From DASSSQ01 sp963839285 (lineage in GTDB: Bacteria > Actinomycetota > Thermoleophilia > Gaiellales > Gaiellaceae): a DNA stretch of 13,944 nt. Below, piece by piece: positions 5,612 through 13,027 of this stretch. Each line of letters opens with the position of its first letter. Position 1 is the stretch's first letter. The notes below the pieces were generated by a model. The model was not told the DNA's origin and did no database searches. It worked only from the letters and a program-made list of their open reading frames with translations. The DNA lies in the NCBI GenBank assembly GCA_963839285.1, contig CAWIUN010000002.1:1-13944 (forward strand), read 5' to 3'. The position numbers and the translations under genes are program-made.

Positions 5612-8600
5612 TCAGGCGGTCGAGGCGAGCAGGGCCTCGCCCTCGCGGACGTGCCGGGTGGCGCCGACCCCGCGGAAGAAGGCGAGCGCCCGCCCGAGCT
5701 CGCGGTCGGCGTCGGCGCGGCGCCCCTGCTCGACGAAGAGCTGCGCCGCCCGCAGGCGCGCGTGCGCCTCGTCGGGCAGCGAGCCGCCGGCCGCGTAGAT
5801 CTCCGCCGCCCGCACCAGGTCGCCGGCCGCGTGCGCCAGTGCGGCGTCGACCCACGGCGAGCCCGGCGCCCGCTCGAGCGACGTCGGCGAGTCGCGGCCG
5901 CGCCCGAGCGCCTCGAGCGGGAAGACGATCCCGAACCAGTAGGCGGCGCCCGGTGCCCTCGTGCTCGCGCACGGAGGCGAGCAGCTCGTCGGCGAGCGCC
6001 TCTGCCTCGCGCGCACGGCCGAGGTGGAAGAGGAGCCGCGCGTGCGAGACGACCATCGGCCAGAGCGTCTGGGGATCGTTGAGCCGGCGGCCCTGCTCGA
6101 GGGCACGCTCGGAGTCGGCGAGCGCGCCGGCATCGTCGCCGCTGCCGAGCCGGATCCAGGCCCGGACGAGCCGAGCCTCCGACTCGAGGTAGCTGGGCGA
6201 GCCGGACTCGACCTCGGCGAGGAACGCGTCGGCGCCGGCGAAGCGCCTCCTGCCACTCGCCGAGGCAGAAGCGGTCGTAGGCGAGCTCGGCACGGAGGAA
6301 ACGCTGCTCGCCGCCGAGGCCGAAGCGCTCGGCTGCCTCGGCGGCACGTCGGTGGAGGTCGTAGCAGCGGCGCATGTCCGCGCCGGCGCCGATCAGTGCG
6401 CGGCGAGGTTGATGTAGCCGCGGACGATGTCCCAGGCCTCGTTCGCCTCCTCGGCGATGCGAACGCTCTCCTCGAGGTCGCCGATCCCGCCCTCGTCCCC
6501 GAGCGCGGCCCGCGCGCTGCCCACGTTGTTGAGCGCGTTGGCGCGCAACGCGGGCAGCTCGAGCCTCTCGGCCATCGCGAGGGCCTCGCGGCCCGACCGG
6601 ATCGCCTCCTCGAGCTCGCCCGAGAGCATCCGCCGGCGGGATGCGTCGGCGAGCACCGACGCCTTCACGCGCGAGGGCGGCGATCGGCTCGACCAGCCGC
6701 AGCGCCGCCTCGACCCGTTCGAGCGCGAGCGCGGTGTCGCCCTCGTGCCAGGCGATGTCGCCGAGGATGATCGCGGCCTCGGCCGCTCCCTCGACGTCGC
6801 CGACCGCGAGCAGCGCGCCCTGCGCCTCCTCGAGCACGTCGACCCCGCCCTTGCCCCGCAGCCACAGCGCCCGCGCGTACGCGAGCAGCAGCCTCGGTCG
6901 CTCGGCGTCGTCGTCCGGCCAGAGCCGGACCGCCTCCCGGTAGAAGGCGATCGCGGCGTCGTGGGCGTTGAGCGCGAGGGCGCGGTCGGCGGCGGAGCGG
7001 AAGGCGAGCCGGGCCGGCCGCTCGAAGGGAGCCGCGTCCTGACCGGCCGCGCGTGCGAACTCGAGCGCCGCGAGGTAGTGGTGGGCGAGCAGGTCGGCTC
7101 GATCCTCGAGTCCGGTCGGTCGCGAGCGAGGCGATCCACTCCGCCGCCAGCCGGTGCTTCTCGGCGCGGCGGCCGCGCGGGATCTGCCCGTAGGCGACGT
7201 CGCGCACGAGCGCGTGCAGGAAGACGTACTCGCGTCTCGCCGGCGACCGAGGCCCTGCGCTCGCGGCGGACGAACTGCCGCCGCTCGAGCCCGTGCAGCA
7301 GCCGCTCCGCCTCCGACCTGTCGACCTCCCCGATCCCGACCAGGGCGCCGAGCCAGAAGACCTTCCCCACCACGGCCCCGTCCTGCAGCAGCTCCTTCTC
7401 GCGCGGCCGACAGCGCGTCGAGCCGGGCGGCGATCATCCCCTGGACGGACGGCGGCAGCGGCAGGCTCTCGAGCTCGGAGAGGCCGTGCTCGCGGGCGAG
7501 GCGGACGAACTCCTCCGCATAGAGCGGGTTCCCCTCGGCGCGGTCGAGCAGCGCGCGCTGGACGCCCGGCCGGGAGCACCGAGCGCTCGAGCAGGAGGCC
7601 GATCAGCCTGGCGGTCTCGTCGTCGGCGAGCGGCGCGAGCGAGACGGAGGCGGCGTTCGGCTTGCCGCCGCCCCAGCCGGGACGGCGGGAGAGCAGCTCC
7701 GGCCTGGCCGAGCAGACGACGAGCAGCGGCACGTCCCCGGCCCAGTCGACCAGGTGGTCGACGAAGTCGAGCAGGCCCTCGTCGGCCCAGTGCAGGTCCT
7801 CGAAGACGAGCACCGCGGGGCCGGCCTCCGCCAGCTCCTCGAAGAAGCGGCGCCAGGCGGCGAACGCCTCCTGCCGGTCGTCGCGGCCCTCGACGGCGCG
7901 ACCGAGGCCGACGAGCGGCCGGAGGTGGCGCTCGATCCAGGTGACGTCGTCGCCCGACTCGACGAGCGCGGCGACGGCCGAGCGGAGCTTCTCCCCCGCC
8001 TCGCTGTCCGAGTCGGTCTCGAGGATCCCGGCCTGGGCCTTGACCATCTCGCCGAGCGCCCAGTAGCTGACGCCCTCGCCGTAGGGGAGCGAGCGGCCCT
8101 GGCGCCAGACGATCAGCTCGGGATCGGCGTCGACCCGCTCGAGCAGCTCGGTCACGAGCCTGCTCTTGCCGATCCCCGGGACGCCGACGAGCGTCACGAG
8201 CTGCGTCGAGGGCTCGCGGCGGGCGCGGGCGAGCGCGCCGAGCAGGACGTCGAGCTCGTGCTCGCGGCCGACGAGCGGCGCGCCGGCGGCGCGGGCGACG
8301 TCGACGCCCAGCCGGGAGCGGACGTCCGTCGCCTCCCAGACGCGGAGCGGCTGCGCCTTTCCCTTCGCCTCGATCGTCCCGGCCTCGCCGTAGGCGACGA
8401 CCGAGGCGGTCGCGGCGTGGGTCGCCTCGCCGACGAGGATCCCGTCGACCGGCGCCGCGGACTGGAGCCGCGCGGCGGTGTTGACGACGTCGCCGGCGAC
8501 CATCCCCTCGCCCTCGGCCGGCCGGGCGCCCAGGGCGACCAGCGCCTCGCCGGTGTTGATCCCGATCCGCACGTGCAGGTCGAGGCGGGGATCGTCCGCG

Positions 8601-8965
8601 TTCAGCGCCGCGATCGCCTCCCGGATCGCGAGCGCCGCCCTGACCGCCCGCTCGGGATCGTCCTCGTGGGCGACCGGCGCCCCGAAGACGGCCATCACCG
8701 CGTCGCCGATGAACTTCTCGACGGTGCCGCCGAAGCGCTCGAGCTCGCCGCGGAGCCGGGCGTAGAACGGCGAGAGCAGCGCCCGCACGTCCTCCGGATC
8801 GAGCTGCTCGGCCCGGGCGGTCGAGCCGACGAGGTCGCAGAAGAGCACCGTGACGACCTTCCGCTCCTCGCGCGCGGGCTGCTCGGCGCCGAGCGGCGCG
8901 CCGCACATACCGCAGAGCCGGAAGCCGTCGGGGTTCTCCTGCCCGCACCGCGCACAGATCGGCAC
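5612..8965 (-). CDS. Adenylate cyclase / AAA ATPase / helical-repeat signalling protein, with eight frameshifts
   Basis: Residues 1-466 are open and intact. A zinc ribbon (Cys4, Cys7, Cys18, Cys21) precedes a class III cyclase domain with metal Asp44 (FCDLVGST) and Asp88 (EKFIGDAV). Lys84 and Asp159 suit ATP, and Asn162 and Arg166 (VNTAAR) stabilise the transition state. A STAND-like ATPase follows: Walker A GVPGIGKS at 261-268 and Walker B VLVFEDLHWAD near 385-395. After base 7568 good coding continues, but through shifts near 7566, 7403, 7231, 7110, 6670, 6396, 6238 and 5950, into TPR-like helical repeats and the C-terminus (VREGEALLASTA). Seven shifts look like one extra base and one like a missing base. 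The corrected length is a whole number of codons, about 1115 residues. Similar multidomain cyclases occur widely in actinobacteria. Start is GTG 8965 after a TAGACT hexamer; the gene follows pspAA by 19 nt. As read, translation would end early. Confidence 0.85.
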
Positions 8966-8972
8966 GCTGCGG

Positions 8973-8978
8973 AGTCTA
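8973..8978 (-). promoter_or_regulatory. -10 element (TAGACT) of cyclase gene
   Basis: TAGACT lies 7 nt before GTG 8965. CGGACA at 8996-9001, 17 nt further upstream, matches four of six bases of a -35. There is no Shine-Dalgarno. The site sits within the 19-nt gap after pspAA, so the cyclase may be read both from its own leaderless promoter and from pspA. Confidence 0.45.
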
Positions 8979-8984
8979 CGACGG

Positions 8985-9272
8985 TCAGGCGGGAATGTCC
9001 GGGATCAGCCCGTCGCCGCTGAAGAGCTCCCGCGCCTCCTCGAGCGAGAGGTCGTCGGGCGGCACGATCACGTCCGAGGCGGACAGGTCGGCGTCGTCGA
9101 GCCGCTCGCCGTGCTCGCGCACCGCCGCCCAGAGCTCGCCGAGCCGCGCCCGGAACCCGTCCTCGTCGCCCGCCTCGAGCGCCGAGACCGCCGCGTTGTC
9201 GATCTCGTCGAGGCGCGCCTGGTCGCCGTCGGGGATCCGGTACTGCCCCTCGCCCATCAGCCGGACGATCAC
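8985..9272 (-). CDS. pspAA: PspA-associated protein PspAA
   Basis: A 95-residue acidic protein beginning VIVRLMGEGQYRIPDGD and ending in GLIPDIPA. The opening strand-turn pattern (IVRxxGEGQYR) is typical of PspAA, a small partner encoded directly with pspA in Actinobacteria, Chloroflexi and archaea. It is thought to act with PspA at the membrane; its mechanism is unknown. The GTG start overlaps the pspA TGA (GTGA) and AAGGAG lies 10 nt upstream, so it is translationally coupled to pspA. It has no membrane segment. Downstream, the cyclase gene starts 19 nt away. Confidence 0.88.
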   Translation of the reverse strand: MIVRLMGEGQYRIPDGDQARLDEIDNAAVSALEAGDEDGFRARLGELWAAVREHGERLDDADLSASDVIVPPDDLSLEEARELFSGDGLIPDIPA

Positions 9273-10003
9273 GACCCGAGCTCCTTCTGCTCGCCGCCCT
9301 CGCCCCGGCCGAGCTCCGACTTCAGCCGCGCGAGGTCGTCGTCGACCTGCTTGCCGGACGAGAGCTGCTGCAGCTCGCGGTCGAGCGCGTCGCCGCTCGC
9401 GGTCAGGTCGTCGAGCGTGCCCGCCGCGGTCAGCTCGTCGATCGCCGAGGCCCGCGCCTGCATCTGCTCGGTCTTGTCCTTGGCGCGCTGGATCGCGAGG
9501 CCCGTGTCGGCCATCTGCTCGCCGATCCCGGTCGCGGCCTCGCCGATCTTCACCTGCGCCTCGGCGGCCGAGTACTGCGCCTTGATCACTTCCTTCTGCG
9601 TCCGGAAGGACTCGACCTTCGCGGACAGCTGCTTCTCGGAGCTGACGAGCTTCTCCTGCTGCGCCTCGAGCTGCTGCACCTGCGTGTCGAGCCCCTGCAG
9701 CTGCTGCTGCACCGCGGACTTGCGCTCGAGCGCGGCGCGCGCCAGGTCCTCGCGCTCGTGCGAGAGCGCGTCGCGGGCCTGCGACTCGAGCTTGACGACG
9801 TTCCCCTCCAGCTGCTGCTGCTGCAGCTCGATCCGCTTGCGCGCGGTGACGACGTCCGCGATCCCGCGCTTGACGTTCTGGAGCAGCTCCAGCTGCTTCT
9901 CGTAGGAGTAGTCGAGCGTCTCGGCGGGATCCTCGGCGCGGTCGAGCAGCTTCGAGAACTTCGCCTTCACGATCGCGGACGCGCGCCCCATCAACCCGGC
10001 CAT
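9269..10003 (-). CDS. pspA: PspA/IM30 family membrane-stress protein
   Basis: A 244-residue protein, nearly all charged and Gln-rich helix (QQQQLEGNVVKLESQAR, QLQGLDTQVQQLEAQQEKL). This is the long coiled coil of the ESCRT-III-like PspA/Vipp1 family, which coats and repairs stressed membranes. An amphipathic N-terminal helix (MAGLMGRASAIVKAKFSKLL) and the AEDPAETLDYSYEKQLELL segment are typical. The start at ATG 10003 has GAGGAGG 4 nt upstream; a second in-frame ATG at 9991 is less well placed. It is the first gene of pspA-pspAA and divergent from the MBL gene 43 bases away. The length fits the family. Confidence 0.95.
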   Translation of the reverse strand: MAGLMGRASAIVKAKFSKLLDRAEDPAETLDYSYEKQLELLQNVKRGIADVVTARKRIELQQQQLEGNVVKLESQARDALSHEREDLARAALERKSAVQQQLQGLDTQVQQLEAQQEKLVSSEKQLSAKVESFRTQKEVIKAQYSAAEAQVKIGEAATGIGEQMADTGLAIQRAKDKTEQMQARASAIDELTAAGTLDDLTASGDALDRELQQLSSGKQVDDDLARLKSELGRGEGGEQKELGS

Positions 10004-10007
10004 CGAA

Positions 10008-10014
10008 CCTCCTC
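10008..10014 (-). promoter_or_regulatory. Strong Shine-Dalgarno of pspA
   Basis: GAGGAGG on the minus strand lies 4 nt before ATG 10003 and fixes the start at MAGLMGRAS rather than at the internal ATG 9991. It is among the strongest ribosome sites in the window, in contrast to the leaderless neighbours. Confidence 0.75.
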
Positions 10015-10033
10015 GTCGTAGCTCCGAGATCGT

Positions 10034-10040
10034 TAGCGTA
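10034..10040. promoter_or_regulatory. Symmetric -10 element (TAGCGTA) shared by pspA and MBL gene
   Basis: Read on the plus strand, TAGCGT ends 7 nt before GTG 10047 of the MBL gene, which has no Shine-Dalgarno. Read on the minus strand, TACGCT lies about 31 nt before pspA ATG 10003, giving a leader of roughly 25 bases that includes its ribosome site. One TAnnnTA heptamer may thus drive both genes. Confidence 0.4.
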
Positions 10041-10046
10041 CCGCCC

Positions 10047-10715
10047 GTGCTGATCGAGCGGAGCATGGATCCGGGCTGGCTGTCGAACGCGTACCTCGTG
10101 GCGGACGAGCCCGGCGGCACCGCGGTCTTCGTCGACTCGGGCGCGCCGCTCGCGCCGCTGCACGACGCGGTCGAGCGCGGCGGCCTCACCGTCACCCACC
10201 TGCTCGTCACGCACGCCCACCCCGACCACGTCGCCGGGAACGACGAGCTCGTCGGCCGCTACGGGATCCCGGTCGTGACCGGGCCGCTCGAGACCGGGGG
10301 CCTGCGCGTCGAGGCGATCCCCACGCCGGGGCACTCGGACGACATGGTCGCCTTTCGCGTCAACGACACGGTCGTCTTCTCCGGGGACACGCTCTTCCGG
10401 GACGCGGTCGGCGGCGGCGAGTATGCGCGGATCCGCGCGGCCGTGATGGACGTCTACATGGCGATGCCGCCCGAGACGCGCGTCCTTCCCGGCCACACCG
10501 ACGAGACGACGATCGGCCGCGAGTGGGAGGAGAACCCGTTCGTGCGGGTCTGGCGGGGCGCGGAGCCGGAGGGGACGGAGCAGGTGACCGTGGACGGCGA
10601 GCGGGCGACGCTGGTCGTCTGGTCGCCCGACTACGACGGCAAGGGCAAGGCCTGGGTGCGCTTCGCGGACGGCCGCGACGCCATCGTCGGCGGCTCGCGC
10701 GTCGAAAGGAGCTAG
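10047..10715 (+). CDS. Metallo-beta-lactamase fold hydrolase (glyoxalase II-like)
   Basis: A complete 222-residue MBL-fold enzyme. It has THAHPDH with His56, His58, Asp60 and His61, then His96 (TPGHSDD), Asp114 (FSGDTLF) and His150 (LPGHTDETT), the complete two-metal site of glyoxalase II-type hydrolases. It probably cleaves a thioester or similar ester in the cytoplasm; the exact substrate cannot be assigned. Residues 175-220 form a C-terminal extension (VTVDGERATLVVWSPDYDGKGKAWVRF) that resembles a small beta domain and differs from classic glyoxalase II. GTG 10047 follows a TAGCGT hexamer by 7 nt. First gene of a run with the DLH-like hydrolase (4-nt gap) and methyltransferase. Confidence 0.92.
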   Translation: MLIERSMDPGWLSNAYLVADEPGGTAVFVDSGAPLAPLHDAVERGGLTVTHLLVTHAHPDHVAGNDELVGRYGIPVVTGPLETGGLRVEAIPTPGHSDDMVAFRVNDTVVFSGDTLFRDAVGGGEYARIRAAVMDVYMAMPPETRVLPGHTDETTIGREWEENPFVRVWRGAEPEGTEQVTVDGERATLVVWSPDYDGKGKAWVRFADGRDAIVGGSRVERS

Positions 10716-10719
10716 CGCC

Positions 10720-11469
10720 GTGTGCTTCGAGCTCGACTCTTCCCCGCCGATCCCGGTGCTCGCCGGCGCCGCCGTCGACCACGAGGACCTCGTCCTCGAG
10801 TCGGGCGACGGCACGCGCTTCGCCGCCTTTCTCGCCCGGCCGGAGGAGCCGACCGGCACGGGCGTCGTCATCCTGCCCGACGTCCGCGGCCTCTACCGCT
10901 TCTACGAGGAGCTCGCCCTCCGCTTCGCCGAGCGCGGCGTCACCGCGGTCGCGTTCGACTACTTCGGCCGCACGGCCGGGGTCGAGAAGCGCCCGGACGA
11001 CTGGGAGTACGCAGAGCACGTCCAGCAGACGACACCCGAGGGGATCCAGGCCGACGTCCGCGCCTGCGTCGAGCGGCTGCGCGCCGAGGGCGCCGGATCC
11101 GTCTTCACGGTCGGCTTCTGCTTCGGCGGCCACCACTCGTGGCTCGCCGCGGCGGGCGGTCACGGGCTCGCCGGCGCGGTCGGCTTCTACGGGATGCCGG
11201 GCGCACGCGGCTCCTCGCCCGGGCCGGCCGAGCGCGCGGCCGAGCTCGAGGCGCCGATCCTGGCGCTGCAGGCCGGCGCGGACCAGCACATCACCGCCGA
11301 GCACAACGAGGCGTTCGAGCGGGCGCTGGCAGACGCAGGGGTCGAGCACGAGCTCGTCGTCTACGAGGGCGCTCCGCACAGCTTCTTCGACCGGAAGCAG
11401 AACGAGTTCGCCCAGGCGTCCGACGACGCGTGGAAGCGCGTCGTCGAGTTCCTCGAGGAGCACGGCTGA
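10720..11469 (+). CDS. Dienelactone hydrolase family protein
   Basis: A complete 249-residue alpha/beta hydrolase. The nucleophile is Cys134 in GFCFGG, with Asp188 (AGADQH) and His220 (GAPHSFFD), the Cys-Asp-His triad of dienelactone hydrolase. Known members hydrolyse cyclic lactones in aromatic degradation, and many homologues have unknown substrates. No ring-cleavage genes are nearby, so a catabolic role is not supported here. Start GTG 10720 has AAAGGAG 8 nt upstream, just before the stop of the MBL gene. Its TGA overlaps the CTG start of the methyltransferase (CTGA). No signal peptide was seen. Confidence 0.93.
   Translation: MCFELDSSPPIPVLAGAAVDHEDLVLESGDGTRFAAFLARPEEPTGTGVVILPDVRGLYRFYEELALRFAERGVTAVAFDYFGRTAGVEKRPDDWEYAEHVQQTTPEGIQADVRACVERLRAEGAGSVFTVGFCFGGHHSWLAAAGGHGLAGAVGFYGMPGARGSSPGPAERAAELEAPILALQAGADQHITAEHNEAFERALADAGVEHELVVYEGAPHSFFDRKQNEFAQASDDAWKRVVEFLEEHG
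11455..11460 (+). promoter_or_regulatory. Shine-Dalgarno for a CTG start
   Basis: GAGGAG lies 5 nt before CTG 11466 within the end of the DLH-like gene. It supports initiation at the CTG that overlaps the preceding stop codon. Confidence 0.6.
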
Positions 11470-12092
11470 TCGACCCGATCCACCCCGCGATCGAGGAGTA
11501 CGCCGAGCGCCTGAGCTCGCCGCACGACCCGCTGCTCGCGGAGCTCTCTGCCGAGACCGCGGAGGCGCTCGGCAGCACGATGATGCTGACCGGCCCGGTC
11601 GCCGGGCGCTTCCTCGAGCTGCTCGTCTGGGTCGCCCGGCCGCAGCGCGTGCTCGAGATCGGCACCTTCAGCGGCCACTCCGCCCTCGCGATGGCGGCGG
11701 CTCTCCCGGAGGGCGGGCGGATCGACGCGTGCGAGCTCGACCCGGAGCGCGCGGCCTTCGCGCAGCGCTGGTTCGACCGCTCGCCGCACGGCTCCCGGAT
11801 CGCGCTCCACGTGGGCCCCGCGCTCGAGACCGTCAGGAGGCTCGGGGGCACGTTCGACCTCGTCTTCGTCGACGCCGACAAGCCCGGCTACGTCGACTAC
11901 TACGAGGAGGTGCTGCCGCGCCTCTCGGAGCGGGGCCTGATCGTCGCCGACAACACGCTCCGCGGCGGCGGCGTCGTCCGGGACTCCGACGACCCGATCG
12001 CGCGCTTCAACGAGCACGTCGCGGCCGACCCGCGCTCGGTGCAGGTGCTGCTGACCGTCCGCGACGGGATGACGCTGATCCGTCGCGCCTAG
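11466..12092 (+). CDS. SAM-dependent O-methyltransferase (class I, COMT-like)
   Basis: 208 residues, if started at CTG 11466. SAM motif I is VLEIGTFSGHSAL at 62-74, with an acidic loop CELDPERAAFAQ at 89-100. Metal-site residues Asp136 (FVDADK) and Asp162/Asn163 (ADN) match the magnesium-dependent catechol/caffeoyl-CoA O-methyltransferase family (PF01596-type). The conserved N-terminal helices (IEEYAERLSSPHDPLLAEL) lie before any ATG or GTG; the first ATG, in TMMLTG, is too far in. CTG overlaps the DLH stop (CTGA) and has GAGGAG 5 nt upstream, so a coupled CTG start is likely. The substrate is unknown. Its stop shares CTAG with the convergent dehydrogenase. Confidence 0.9.
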   Translation: MIDPIHPAIEEYAERLSSPHDPLLAELSAETAEALGSTMMLTGPVAGRFLELLVWVARPQRVLEIGTFSGHSALAMAAALPEGGRIDACELDPERAAFAQRWFDRSPHGSRIALHVGPALETVRRLGGTFDLVFVDADKPGYVDYYEEVLPRLSERGLIVADNTLRGGGVVRDSDDPIARFNEHVAADPRSVQVLLTVRDGMTLIRRA

Positions 12093-13027
12093 GGAACGAC
12101 CGCGGCCTTCAGGTAGTCGCGCGGCGGGTCGGCGAAGAGCGCGGCGACGCCTTCGAGCCCGACCCGGTGGGTGACGAGACGCTCCCACGGCCGGGCGCCG
12201 CTCGCCAGGAACGCGAGCGCGGCGCGCACCGAGCGGGGCGTGTGGTGGAAGGCGCCGCGGAGGGTCAGCTCCTCGTAGTGGACGCGGTAGGCGGACACCG
12301 GCACCTCCGTCTCGCGCGGGAGGCCGCCGAAGAAGACGACGGTGCCGCCGGGCCGGACGAGCTCGACCGCGTCGCGCCACGCCTGCTCGCTGCCGACCGC
12401 CTCGATCACGACGTCGGCGCCGGCGCCGTCGCCGGGCTCGCCGCCGAAGTCGCGCACGAGCGCGCGCCGCTCGGGGCGGCCGCCGACGGCGACAGCCCGG
12501 CCGCCCGCGTCGGCGACGGCCGCGCAGAGCATCAGCCCGATCGATCCGACCCCGAGGATCGCGACGCGGTCGCCCGGTTGCACGCCCGCCCGCTCGACCC
12601 CGTGCAGGCAGCAGGCGAGCGGTTCGAGCAGCGCGGCGGTCTCCGCTGCGAGCCGGGGCGGCACCGGCAGCAGGTTCGTCCGCGCGATCCGCTCGGGGAC
12701 GACGATCAGCTCCGCGTAGGCGCCGTTCAGCAGCTCGAGCCGCTCGCAGAGACCGCCGCGCCCACAGCCGGGGCAGGCGCCGCACGGGGCCGAGTTGGCC
12801 GCGACGACGCGTCTCCCGGTCGCGACCTCGATCCCGCAGAACTCGTGCCCGAACGGGCTCGGAGCCTCGCCGAGCAGCAGCGGGTGCCCGCGCCGGAACG
12901 CCTTCAGGTCGGTGCCGTCCGTGAGCGCGACCTCGACCTGGACGAGCACGTCGCCCGGGCCGGGCTCGGGATCGGGCACCTCCTCGACCCGCAGATCGCC
13001 GGGTGCGTGGAAGCGCAGCGCCCTCAC
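12089..13027 (-). CDS. Zinc-type medium-chain dehydrogenase with altered catalytic site
   Basis: 312 residues of MDR type. GHE (His61, Glu62), four structural-zinc cysteines (82, 85, 88, 94) and Glu135 are present, with the NAD(P) motif GVGSIG at 159-164. The usual catalytic-zinc Cys before GTD is replaced by Asp37 (LTDGTDLK), and the structural knot is shortened (C-x2-C-x2-C-x5-C). It probably oxidises a sugar alcohol or other alcohol, or has lost or changed activity; this cannot be settled from the sequence. Start GTG 13027 overlaps the upstream TGA (GTGA). The stop shares CTAG with the methyltransferase. Confidence 0.9.
   Translation of the reverse strand: MRALRFHAPGDLRVEEVPDPEPGPGDVLVQVEVALTDGTDLKAFRRGHPLLLGEAPSPFGHEFCGIEVATGRRVVAANSAPCGACPGCGRGGLCERLELLNGAYAELIVVPERIARTNLLPVPPRLAAETAALLEPLACCLHGVERAGVQPGDRVAILGVGSIGLMLCAAVADAGGRAVAVGGRPERRALVRDFGGEPGDGAGADVVIEAVGSEQAWRDAVELVRPGGTVVFFGGLPRETEVPVSAYRVHYEELTLRGAFHHTPRSVRAALAFLASGARPWERLVTHRVGLEGVAALFADPPRDYLKAAVVP

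Noticed and set aside
5612..7567. Programmed frameshifting in the cyclase gene
   Set aside because: Eight shifts without shared slippery sites or pseudoknots, and with mixed direction, do not fit programmed events.
9989..9991. Internal ATG as pspA start
   Set aside because: GAGGAGG is 4 nt before ATG 10003 but too far from 9991; the extra residues suit the PspA N-terminal helix.
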